Assembly (NCBI RefSeq): GCF_021202945.1
Contig: NZ_JAJOYR010000002.1
Coordinates: 227,767-291,766 of the forward strand
From: Stenotrophomonas sp. SY1
Lineage (GTDB): Bacteria > Pseudomonadota > Gammaproteobacteria > Xanthomonadales > Xanthomonadaceae
Length of the DNA stretch: 64,000 nucleotides
Reading direction: 5' to 3'
Of the stretch, positions 56,454 through 64,000 are shown in pieces (the first letter of the stretch is position 1; each line of letters begins with the position of its first letter). The notes beneath the pieces were generated by a model, which searched no databases, was not told the DNA's origin, and saw nothing but the letters and a program-made list of their open reading frames with translations. The translations under genes and the position numbers were made by a program.

Positions 56454-56882
56454 ATGGACACCAGCAGCCCTTGCACCTGCTTCCAACTGCGCCGCGCCGC
56501 GCGCCGGGTTTCGCAGGTTTATGACCACCACCTGGCCGCCGCTGATCTCAGCCTCAACGCCTATTCCATCCTGCGCCGGGCCCGCGAACCGCGTTCGCTG
56601 GGCGAATTGGCCGACGCGCTCGGCATGGACCGCACCACCCTCAGCCGCAATCTGAAACCGCTGGTCGATAGCGGGCTTCTCGCCTCGCAACCCGGCAAGG
56701 ACTCACGCCAGCGCCGCCTGCACATCACCGCAGCGGGCAGGCGCCGGCTGAAGAAGGCTTTTCCCTTGTGGCAGCGTGCGCAGGAAGACGTCGAGGCCGC
56801 GTTCGGCAGCACCCGCGTGGCCGGCCTCAACCGGCAGCTGGAAGCGCTGACCCAGGTGCTGGATGCAGGAGTGAGCGCATGA
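56454..56882 (+). CDS. MarR family transcriptional regulator
   Basis: 142 aa from the ATG at 56454 (GTG at 56451 possible). Winged helix seen in ELADALGMDRTTLSRNLKPL and wing GKDSRQRRLHITAAGRRRL. A CTCF segment near the N-terminus has two Cys that may sense oxidants or electrophiles. It overlaps the MFS gene by 4 bp, a normal regulator-pump pair. Confidence 0.87.
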   Translation: MDTSSPCTCFQLRRAARRVSQVYDHHLAAADLSLNAYSILRRAREPRSLGELADALGMDRTTLSRNLKPLVDSGLLASQPGKDSRQRRLHITAAGRRRLKKAFPLWQRAQEDVEAAFGSTRVAGLNRQLEALTQVLDAGVSA

Positions 56883-58093
56883 ATCCCACGCCCTTGGGTC
56901 GCACGCCGTGGGGCGTGCTGGTGGTTGCCTCGGCACTGTTGATGGTGACGATGGGGGTACGCCAGACCAGCGGCCTGCTGATCAACCCCATCCACTCGTC
57001 CACCGGCCTGAGCATTGCCCAGATCAGTTTTTCGCTGGCCATCGGCCAGTTCGTATGGGGCGCGGTGCAACCGGTGTTCGGCGCGCTGGCCGACCAGCGT
57101 GGTCCGCTGCCGGTGCTGGTTGGCGGCGGCCTGCTGCTGGCGGCCGGGCTGGTGCTGGCAACGCTGGTGCCCAGCGCCTGGGGCCTGAACCTGAGTTTCG
57201 GCCTGCTGCTCGCCGCCGGCGCCGGTGCGGGCAGTTTCTCCGTGCTGATTGGCGCCAGCGCCTGGCGCGTCCCGGCAAACAAGCGCTCGATGGCCGCCGG
57301 CATCATCAATGCGGGCGGCTCGCTGGGGCAGTTCCTGTTCGCGCCGCTGGTGCAGGTGCTGCTTACCGCCATGGGCTGGGTGCGGACCCTGTACGCATTG
57401 GCGGTCATCGTGCTGCTGTCGTTGCCGCTGGCCTGGCCGCTGCGCAAGCGTTCAACACGTGCGCAAGGCGGCGCCGATGGCGAAGGGCTACGCCCGCAGT
57501 TGCAGCGCGCACTGCGTGATCGCAGCTACTTGTGCCTGCACCTGGGTTTCTTCACCTGCGGCGTGCATATCGCCTTCCTGGTCACCCACCTGCCGGGCGA
57601 GATCGCCCTGTGCGGCCTGTCGCCAACTGTGTCATCGATTTCACTGGCGCTGATCGGGTTGTTCAATGTCGCCGGCAGCCTGATCGTCGGCGCCTTGGGC
57701 GAACGCTTCCGCATGAAGTGGCTGCTGTTCTGGATGTACCTCAGCCGCGCGGTACTGATCGCGATCTATCTGGTCTCACCGCCAACACCGACGACCTTCT
57801 ATCTGTTCTCCGCAGCGCTGGGGTTCACCTGGCTGGCCACCGTGCCGCCCACTGCCGGCCTGGTCGGCAAGCTGTTTGGGCCGTGCCACATGGGGACCCT
57901 GTTCGGGCTGACCTTGCTCTCGCACCAGATCGGCGGTTTCTTCGGCGCCTGGCTGGGCGGTGTGGCGCTGGAATACGGCGGCGACTACAGCTGGATGTGG
58001 TACGCCGACATGGCTCTGGCCGCGCTGGCCGCGCTGGTCAACCTGCCGATCCGCGAGGCTGTGGTGAGGCCGATGACGACGGCCGCCGGCTGA
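56879..58093 (+). CDS. MFS transporter controlled by MarR
   Basis: 404 aa, twelve membrane segments. Pattern resembles the OxlT/monocarboxylate-type MFS (MVTMGVRQTSGLLINPIHSS, GAGAGSFSVLIGASAWRVPA, MAAGIINAGGSLGQFLFAPL). Overlaps the MarR gene. The substrate may be a drug or organic acid. The N-terminus at 56879 was chosen because longer frames overlap MarR coding. Confidence 0.83.
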   Translation: MNPTPLGRTPWGVLVVASALLMVTMGVRQTSGLLINPIHSSTGLSIAQISFSLAIGQFVWGAVQPVFGALADQRGPLPVLVGGGLLLAAGLVLATLVPSAWGLNLSFGLLLAAGAGAGSFSVLIGASAWRVPANKRSMAAGIINAGGSLGQFLFAPLVQVLLTAMGWVRTLYALAVIVLLSLPLAWPLRKRSTRAQGGADGEGLRPQLQRALRDRSYLCLHLGFFTCGVHIAFLVTHLPGEIALCGLSPTVSSISLALIGLFNVAGSLIVGALGERFRMKWLLFWMYLSRAVLIAIYLVSPPTPTTFYLFSAALGFTWLATVPPTAGLVGKLFGPCHMGTLFGLTLLSHQIGGFFGAWLGGVALEYGGDYSWMWYADMALAALAALVNLPIREAVVRPMTTAAG

Positions 58094-58140
58094 ACCGTAC
58101 AGAAGTGTCCGCTTCCAGGAGTACTGTCGCCCATTGAAAT

Positions 58141-58156
58141 CGGACATTTTTGTCCG
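58141..58156. promoter_or_regulatory. Candidate TetR operator
   Basis: CGGACA-TTTT-TGTCCG, a perfect inverted repeat 4 bp before the ATG at 58161. Its place at the start of a TetR gene suggests autorepression. Part of this repeat would be coding if translation began at the TTG at 58134, which argues for the later ATG. Confidence 0.6.
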
Positions 58157-58160
58157 GATC

Positions 58161-58736
58161 ATGGCAGCCATGACTTCGATCCGTTCCGACGCCGCCATCC
58201 GCCGCAGCCAACTGCTGGACGCCGCCGATGCGGTGTTCGGCGAACACGGCATCAATGCACCACTTGATCTGGTGGTCGAACGCGCCGGCGTGGGCCGCGC
58301 CACGCTCTACCGCAACTTTCCCGACCGCGCCTCGCTGGTCGGGGCCATGCTCCAACGCACCGTCGCCCAGCTCGAAGCGCACCTTGAAGAACTGGAAGGC
58401 CGGGACGACGCCCTGTTCGAAGTGTTGTCCGGCATGGCTCGGCGCATCGTCGAATCACCCGCGTTGGCCGACTACTGGCGCGCCGTGGACCAGGAAGCGC
58501 CCGGCGTGCGCGCCGCCCGCGAACAGGTGCTTGGGCTGATGGAGCCAGCGCTGATCCGCGCCAAGCACGCCGGCCTGTGCCGCCAGGACCTGCAACTGGC
58601 GGATGTATCGCTGATATCGACCATGCTTGGCGCCGCACTGCGCGGGCGTACCCATGAAGACCGCAAGGTGCTGGCCCAACGTGCGATGGAGTTGCTGCGG
58701 CCCGGCCTGTCAGAACCGGCAGGCAAGGCCCGGTGA
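58161..58736 (+). CDS. TetR family transcriptional regulator
   Basis: 191 aa from the ATG at 58161 (MAAMTSIRSDAAIRRSQLLD); 58170 is also possible. TetR helix-turn-helix: LLDAADAVFGEHGINAPLDL and GVGRATLYRNFPDRASLVGA. The ligand domain is all helical, without known motif. First gene of a three-gene efflux operon, overlapping the MFS start by one base. Confidence 0.86.
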   Translation: MAAMTSIRSDAAIRRSQLLDAADAVFGEHGINAPLDLVVERAGVGRATLYRNFPDRASLVGAMLQRTVAQLEAHLEELEGRDDALFEVLSGMARRIVESPALADYWRAVDQEAPGVRAAREQVLGLMEPALIRAKHAGLCRQDLQLADVSLISTMLGAALRGRTHEDRKVLAQRAMELLRPGLSEPAGKAR

Positions 58737-60388
58737 TGAAGCCGCTCAAGCCCATTCCCGACTGGGAGGATCACGAAAAACCCAGTCTGCCCGGCGGTGC
58801 CTCAATGCCGTGGCATCCGCCACATCGGCGCGCGGCCTATGCAGCGGTCGCGGTGCTGGTGGCGCTAACCGGTGGACTGGGCAACGCGTTGATCAGCGCC
58901 AACCTGCCATTGATCACCGGGCAGATGGGCCTGCAGACCGCTGAAGGCAACTGGCTGGTGGCGGCGTACCTGATGGTCAATGTCAGCGCCAACCTGCTGG
59001 TGTTCAAGTTCCGCCAGGAATACGGCCTGCTGCTGTTCGCCGAGATCGGCCTGGGCGTGTACGCGGCGCTGGCGGTGCTGCATCTGTTCGTCGGCAATCT
59101 GACCACCACCCTGCTGGTCCGCGCCGGCAGTGGCTTTGCCGGTGCCGCCTGCACCACGTTGGGCGTGCTGTACATGCTGCAGGCTGCTCCACGCAAATAC
59201 GTCGGGCAGATGCTGGTGGTCGGCATGAGCCTGTCGATGCTGGCCACGCCGGTCGCGTGGCTGCTGTCGCCGGGCCTGCTCGACCGCGGTGAATGGCAGA
59301 ACCTGTATCTGTTCGAAGCCGGCCTGGCGCTGTGCTCGTTCGCGGCGGTGGTGCTGTTGAAACTGCCGCCCGGCATCCAGATCAAATCATTCGAGCGCAC
59401 GGACTTCCTTACCTTCGCCCTGCTTGCACCGGCATTGGCGCTGCTGGTGATCGTGCTCAACCAGGGCTTCGTGCGCTGGTGGTTCGACACGCCGTGGCTG
59501 GGCTGGTTGTTGGCGCTGGCGGTAGTGCTGCTCACCACCGGGCTGTGCATCGAGCAGCAGCGCCGCAACCCGCTGCTGCAGGTGCACTGGCTGCTGGGCG
59601 CGACGATGGTGCGCTTCATCATCGGTGCGTTCCTGATCCGCTTCCTGACCAACGAACAGAACTACGGCATGGTCAGCATGATGCGCGCACTGGGGATGGG
59701 GCCGGACCAGATGGCGCCGTTGTTTGGCGTGATCCTGTGCGGCGTGCTGGTAGGCATCGCCGTCAGCGCGCTGACCTTCGGGCCGAAGGCGCTGATTCCG
59801 CAGCTGGCGGCATCGATCATCCTGTTGGGCACGGCCGCCTTCCTCGACCAGCACCGCACCAGTCTGGACCGGCCGATGAACTTCGCCATCAGCCAGTTCC
59901 TGGCAGCCGTAGGCAGCGGCATGTTCATGGGCCCATTGATGCTGATCGGCATCCAGCGCGCGCTGGCACGCGGCCTGGACCACATCGTGTCGTTCGTGGT
60001 GATCCTGTCCCTGACCCAGAACTTCGCCAGCCTGACCGGTTCGGCGCTGCTGGGCAGCTACCAGCTGCACCGCGAACATGTCTACTCCACCGAGCTGGTC
60101 AACAACCTCAACGCCGCCGACCCGCAGGTAGCGCAGCGCCTGCAACAACAGCAGCAAAGCTACGCGCGGCTGATCACCGACCCGGTGCAGCTCAAGGCGC
60201 AGGCCAGCGCGGCCCTGGCGGCAAGCGCCAAGCGCGAGGCCAACGTACGCGCGTTCAACGATGTGTTCGCGCTCAGCGGTTGGATCGCCATCGGCTTCCT
60301 GAGCTGGTTGTTGATCGAAGTACTGGTGCGCGACCGAAGAATCAGACAGGTGATCCGGCCCGACAAGGCCGCAACGCCCTCACGTTGA
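58736..60388 (+). CDS. MFS drug transporter, EmrB/QacA (DHA2) family
   Basis: 550 aa from the ATG at 58736 (a GTG three bases earlier is possible). About 14 membrane segments; ALTGGLGNALISANLPLITG in TM1 and a long late extracytoplasmic loop (NNLNAADPQVAQRLQQQQQS) is typical of EmrB-type with a membrane-fusion partner. It exports hydrophobic compounds together with the next gene. The family TM5 motif is not evident in standard form. Confidence 0.84.
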   Translation: MKPLKPIPDWEDHEKPSLPGGASMPWHPPHRRAAYAAVAVLVALTGGLGNALISANLPLITGQMGLQTAEGNWLVAAYLMVNVSANLLVFKFRQEYGLLLFAEIGLGVYAALAVLHLFVGNLTTTLLVRAGSGFAGAACTTLGVLYMLQAAPRKYVGQMLVVGMSLSMLATPVAWLLSPGLLDRGEWQNLYLFEAGLALCSFAAVVLLKLPPGIQIKSFERTDFLTFALLAPALALLVIVLNQGFVRWWFDTPWLGWLLALAVVLLTTGLCIEQQRRNPLLQVHWLLGATMVRFIIGAFLIRFLTNEQNYGMVSMMRALGMGPDQMAPLFGVILCGVLVGIAVSALTFGPKALIPQLAASIILLGTAAFLDQHRTSLDRPMNFAISQFLAAVGSGMFMGPLMLIGIQRALARGLDHIVSFVVILSLTQNFASLTGSALLGSYQLHREHVYSTELVNNLNAADPQVAQRLQQQQQSYARLITDPVQLKAQASAALAASAKREANVRAFNDVFALSGWIAIGFLSWLLIEVLVRDRRIRQVIRPDKAATPSR

Positions 60389-60395
60389 GGCTCCC

Positions 60396-61502
60396 ATGAG
60401 CAAGCAGACCGACAATTCCCCCGCCGAGCCGACGCCGGTTTCCAAGTACAACCGCCCCAGCCGCACCAGCGTGGTGGTGATGATCGTCATCGCCCTGATC
60501 GGGCTGACGCTGATCCTGCGCGCCTGGCAGCTGTGGCCGTTCAGCAGCAGCACCATGCACACCGACAATGCCTACGTGCGCGGCCAGGTCACGGTGCTGG
60601 CACCGCAGGTCAATGGCTATGTCACGCAGGTGCTGGTCAAGGATTTCGACCACGTGAAGCAAGGCCAACCGCTGCTGCACATCGACGACCGCATCTATCG
60701 CGAAAAGGTGGAACAGGCCAAGGCGTCGCTGGACGATGCCCGTGCGCAGTTGGCCAACTCCGACCAGAGCCAGGCGCAGAACCGCGCGCAGATCGCCTCG
60801 GCGCGGGCCAGCTTGTCTGCCGGACAGGCCGAGCAGCAGCGCACCCGCACGGAACTGCGTCGTTACGAAACACTGGCCGCGCAGCAGCTGATCTCCAACA
60901 GCGAGCGCGACCGGCTGCGCGCCAGCGCGCAATCCACCACCGCCAGCGTGACCCAGTCGCAGGCCGCCATCCGCATCGCCGAGGAAAACCTCACCGCCAC
61001 CCAGGTGGCGCGGCGCGGCTTGGAAGCCAAGGTCGCCAACGCCGAAGCCTTGTTGAAGCTGGCGCAGATCGACCTGGACAACACCGTCATCAGCGCGCCG
61101 CGCGATGGCCAGGTGTCCGAAGCCAGCGTGCGCCTGGGCCAGTACGTCAGCGCCGGCAGCCAGCTGCTGTTCCTGGTGCCCGACAACCTGTGGGTGGTGG
61201 CCAACTTCAAGGAAGGCCAGACCTGGAACATGGCCATCGGCCAGCCGGCAACCTTCAGCGTGGATGCGTTCCGCGGGCAGACGCTGACCGGTCATATCGA
61301 ACAGATCGCACCGGCCACCGGCTCGGAGTTCTCGGTACTCAAGCCGGACAACGCCAGCGGCAACTTCACCAAGGTGGTACAGCGTTTGCCGATCCGCATC
61401 GCCATCGATCCAGATCAACCGTTGGCCAAGCGCCTGCGGCCCGGGATGTCGGTCATTGTCGAAGTGGATACCGCCGCAACGCCCGAGCAGCCAACACCAT
61501 AG
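60396..61502 (+). CDS. HlyD/EmrA family membrane fusion protein
   Basis: 368 aa. N-terminal membrane anchor (SVVVMIVIALIGLTLILRAW), lipoyl half-motifs (APQVNGYVTQVLVKDFDHVK, ISAPRDGQVSEASVRLGQYV), a long coiled-coil between, and a beta-barrel C-terminus. Periplasmic bridge from the inner-membrane pump to an outer-membrane TolC-like channel that is not encoded here. Eight bases downstream of the pump. Confidence 0.9.
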   Translation: MSKQTDNSPAEPTPVSKYNRPSRTSVVVMIVIALIGLTLILRAWQLWPFSSSTMHTDNAYVRGQVTVLAPQVNGYVTQVLVKDFDHVKQGQPLLHIDDRIYREKVEQAKASLDDARAQLANSDQSQAQNRAQIASARASLSAGQAEQQRTRTELRRYETLAAQQLISNSERDRLRASAQSTTASVTQSQAAIRIAEENLTATQVARRGLEAKVANAEALLKLAQIDLDNTVISAPRDGQVSEASVRLGQYVSAGSQLLFLVPDNLWVVANFKEGQTWNMAIGQPATFSVDAFRGQTLTGHIEQIAPATGSEFSVLKPDNASGNFTKVVQRLPIRIAIDPDQPLAKRLRPGMSVIVEVDTAATPEQPTP

Positions 61503-61518
61503 CGGCACCCGCGTTTCT

Positions 61519-61789
61519 GTAGGAGCGGCGTAAGCCGCGAAGCTGGCAATGCTGCCACCGCAGGAACAACCGCAATCAAGCGAGGCCGGATTACAGGCTG
61601 CATGACATCGTAAGCAGCAGTAGCTTCGCGGCTTATGCCGCTCCTACAACGACCCGCTTTCGCAGGAGCGGCCTCGGCCGCGAAGCTGGCAATGTTGCCG
61701 CCGCACGAACAATCGCAATCAAGCATCGCCGGATCACACATTGCAAAACACCGTAAGCAGCAGCCTCGCGGCTTACACCGCTCCTGCAG
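61519..61789. repeat. Two tandem REP pairs, 143-bp period
   Basis: Units start at 61519 and 61662. Left arms GGAGCGGCGTAAGCCGCGAA and GGAGCGGCCTCGGCCGCGAA; right arms TTCGCGGCTTATGCCGCTCC and CTCGCGGCTTACACCGCTCC. Fills most of the 350-bp gap between the membrane fusion gene and the amidohydrolase. Confidence 0.88.
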
Positions 61790-61852
61790 CTCACAGGCTG
61801 CTCGGGAAGCCTGGGTTAGGCTGTCGGCAGTTATCTGCAATGGAGTCCTGCG

Positions 61853-63562
61853 ATGCGCCTGAACCTGACCCTTTCGATACTGGCGGTACTGGCTGCACCC
61901 GGCGTCCATGCCGCGCCCCATGCCGACACGCTCTACAGCGGCGGCCCCATCATCACCATGGACGACCGCCAGCCCAACGCCGAAGCCATCGTCGTTCGCG
62001 AAGGCAGGATCGCTTTCGTCGGCACCGGCAAAGCCGCGCGCGCCTTCAGCCCGGATGCACGGCAGGTGGATCTGCACGGGCAGACGCTGACCCCCGGCTT
62101 CATCGATGCCCATGGGCATGTCTCCGGTGTGGGCCTGCAGGCACTGTCGGCCAACCTGCTGCCTGCACCCGATGGCGAAGGCAATTCCATCCCGGCGCTG
62201 CAGAAGATCATGCGTGACTTCCGCGCACATCCAAGTACGCCCGAGGGCTACAAGGTGCTGATCGGTTTCGGCTACGACGACTCACAGCTGGTCGAACAGC
62301 GTCATCCCACCCGCCAGGATCTGGATGCAATCGCCACCGACATCCCGATCATCCTGATGCACCAGTCCGGTCATCTCGGCGCCTACAACAGCAAGGCGCT
62401 GGAGCTGGCCGGCATCAATGCCGACACACCCAATCCTCCCGGCGGCGTGATCCGCCGCGAACCGGGCAGCAACATCCCTGATGGTGTGCTGGAGGAAAGC
62501 GCGCACAACCTCGCGCTGGCCAAGCTGATGCCGGCGATGACCCTGGAACAATCGCTGGCCATGCTCGAAGCCGGGCAGGCGCTGTACATGAAGTACGGCT
62601 ACACCACCGCGCAGGATGGCAAGACCGACGCTGGCACCCTGCAACTGCTGCCGCTGGCAGCCAAGGCCGGCAAGCTGAAGATCGACGTGGTGGCCTATCC
62701 CGATATCGAAGTAGCGCTGCACAACCCGGCGATGCAGGGGCCGCTGTATGGCCTGAACTACACCGATCACTTCCGCATCGGCGGGGTGAAAATCAGCCTG
62801 GACGGCTCACCGCAGGGCAAGACCGCATGGCTGAGCAAGCCGTATTACAAGGTTCCCGAAGGTGAGAAGCCGGACTATGCCGGCTACCCGGCGTTCCCCG
62901 ATGCCAAGGTCAACGACTTGATCAGCCAAGCCTGGGGCCACGGCTGGCAGGTGCTGGCCCACGCCAACGGTGACGCTGCGATTGACCAGCTCATCCACGC
63001 CGTTGCCGCTGCCGAAGCCGCGCATCCGGATAAGCACTTGATGCCGGTGCTGATTCACGGACAGACCCTGCGCAGGGACCAGGTGGCTGAAATCCGCAAG
63101 CTCGGCATCTTCCCGTCGCTGTTCCCGATGCACACCTATTATTGGGGCGATTGGCACCGCGAGTCGGTGCTGGGCCCGGAGCGTGCCGAAAACATCTCGC
63201 CCACGCGCTGGGTGCTCGATGCCGGGATGAAGTTCACCTCACATCACGATGCACCGGTGGTGTTCCCGGATTCGATGCGAGTGCTGGACGCCACCGTCAA
63301 CCGTGTCACGCGCAGTGGCTATGTGCTCGGCCCGGATCAGCGGGTGACCCCGGAACAGGCCATGAAATCGATCACCTTGTGGGCAGCCGAGCAGTACTCG
63401 GAACAGGCCAGCAAGGGTTCGATTGAAGTGGGCAAGCGTGCGGACCTGGTGGTGCTGTCGGACAACCCGCTGACCATCGCCCGCCCGCAGCTGCACACCA
63501 TCAAGGTGCTGCAGACCATCAAGGATGGCGAAGTGGTTTACAGCGCCAAGCCGTCGCCGTAA
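61853..63562 (+). CDS. Secreted amidohydrolase (YtcJ-like, Amidohydro_3)
   Basis: 569 aa with signal peptide (LTLSILAVLAAPGVHAAPHA). Metal motif GFIDAHGHVSG near residue 80; later HGQTLRRDQV and FTSHHDAPVV carry His ligands. The YtcJ-type insertion domain (PGGVIRREPGSNIPDG) is present. Likely zinc- or binuclear-metal-dependent hydrolysis in the periplasm; substrate unknown. Ribosome site GGAG. It lies between two sets of REP pairs. Confidence 0.86.
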   Translation: MRLNLTLSILAVLAAPGVHAAPHADTLYSGGPIITMDDRQPNAEAIVVREGRIAFVGTGKAARAFSPDARQVDLHGQTLTPGFIDAHGHVSGVGLQALSANLLPAPDGEGNSIPALQKIMRDFRAHPSTPEGYKVLIGFGYDDSQLVEQRHPTRQDLDAIATDIPIILMHQSGHLGAYNSKALELAGINADTPNPPGGVIRREPGSNIPDGVLEESAHNLALAKLMPAMTLEQSLAMLEAGQALYMKYGYTTAQDGKTDAGTLQLLPLAAKAGKLKIDVVAYPDIEVALHNPAMQGPLYGLNYTDHFRIGGVKISLDGSPQGKTAWLSKPYYKVPEGEKPDYAGYPAFPDAKVNDLISQAWGHGWQVLAHANGDAAIDQLIHAVAAAEAAHPDKHLMPVLIHGQTLRRDQVAEIRKLGIFPSLFPMHTYYWGDWHRESVLGPERAENISPTRWVLDAGMKFTSHHDAPVVFPDSMRVLDATVNRVTRSGYVLGPDQRVTPEQAMKSITLWAAEQYSEQASKGSIEVGKRADLVVLSDNPLTIARPQLHTIKVLQTIKDGEVVYSAKPSP

Positions 63563-63598
63563 CGGTCGGCGGTTGCCTGCGTTCTTGGGAGCGGGTTT

Positions 63599-64000
63599 GT
63601 AGGTGCGGCGTAAGCCGCGAAGCTGACGATGCTCCCGCCGCAGGGACAACCGCAATCCAACATTGTCAGATGGCAAGCCGCACCACATCGGAAGCGGCAG
63701 TGGCTTCGCGGCTGAAGCCGCTCCTACGGTGGCCCTGTTTTTGCAGGAGCGGCGTAAGCCGCGAAGCTGGAGTTGTTTCCGCCGCAGGAACCGTCGCAAT
63801 CAAACATTGCCAGATGGCAGGCCGCACCACGTCGGAAGCAGCAATGGCTTCGCGGCTGAAGTCGCTCCTACGGTGGCCCTGTTTTTTAGGAGCGGCGTAA
63901 GCCGCGAAGCTGGAGTTGTTTCCGCCGCAGGAACCGTCGCAATCAAACATTGCCAGATGGCAGGCCGCACCACGTCGGAAGCAGCAATGGCTTCGCGGCT
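63599..64000. repeat. Three near-identical REP pairs, 143-144-bp period, cut by window end
   Basis: Units begin at 63599, 63743 and 63886. The last two are almost the same over at least 115 bp, including the non-arm centre, so duplication was recent. Arms as in other REPs here. No gene is present from 63563 to the end. Confidence 0.88.

Overview
The window is about 64 kb of high-GC gammaproteobacterial chromosome. The best fit is Stenotrophomonas or a close relative in the Xanthomonas/Lysobacter family. Reasons: SMAG-type short palindromes (GTAG followed by a GCCGAGCC...GGCTCGGC-like stem), many REP pairs with the core GCGGCGTAAGCCGC, frequent TonB-dependent receptors, and core clusters (rpsP-rimM-trmD-rplS with ffh, hflK-hflC-DUF2065-purA, mutS, radA, trmD) ordered as in that family. 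I saw no rRNA, tRNA, CRISPR array, prophage or transposase. The organism call is inference; the gene families are read from the sequence.

Layout. 1-4.4 kb: the end of a TonB-dependent receptor, a secreted metallophosphoesterase and a DcaP-like porin. 4.5-10.6 kb: amino-acid decarboxylase module (AdiC-like antiporter, PLP decarboxylase, CDF metal transporter, second AdiC-like antiporter). 10.7-20.3 kb: mutS, three tandem 161-bp REP pairs, glutathione transferase and YafY-type regulator, a catalase with a likely OxyR site, a DUF937 protein, hslR and a MATE pump. 20.4-35.9 kb: the most interesting part, an apparently dedicated N-acetylgalactosamine (GalNAc) utilisation locus. 36-43.8 kb: a hypothetical gene, a 5 x 93-bp tandem repeat, rplS-trmD-rimM-rpsP, a class IV aminotransferase, a nitronate monooxygenase-like gene, ffh and ypjD. 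43.9-53.3 kb: radA, a PAS-AraC regulator, a hypothetical gene, purA, DUF2065, hflC-hflK, acuI, a pilH-like response regulator and a THX ribosomal protein. 53.4-56.1 kb: a zinc module (MerC-like membrane protein and ZnuD-like receptor) around a strong Zur-box match. 56.4-61.5 kb: two regulator/efflux cassettes (MarR-MFS and TetR-MFS-HlyD). 61.5-64 kb: REP pairs around a secreted amidohydrolase.

How the GalNAc locus works (inference from families and layout): a TonB-dependent receptor brings GalNAc-containing glycans into the periplasm. Two unrelated candidate alpha-N-acetylgalactosaminidases (GH109 with a Tat signal, and a GH31 enzyme with F5/8C and NPCBM modules) release GalNAc. An MFS permease (AgaP-like) imports it, then AgaK phosphorylates, AgaA deacetylates, AgaS deaminates/isomerises to tagatose-6-phosphate, and AgaZ acts in the tagatose-bisphosphate step. 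AgaR (DeoR family) is encoded inside the operon. The two arms are transcribed divergently from one AT-rich gap holding eight CTTTC/GAAAG words, the core reported for proteobacterial AgaR operators. The permease carries an unusual periplasmic insertion of about 120 residues, and no AgaY aldolase subunit or typical tagatose-6-phosphate kinase is in the window.
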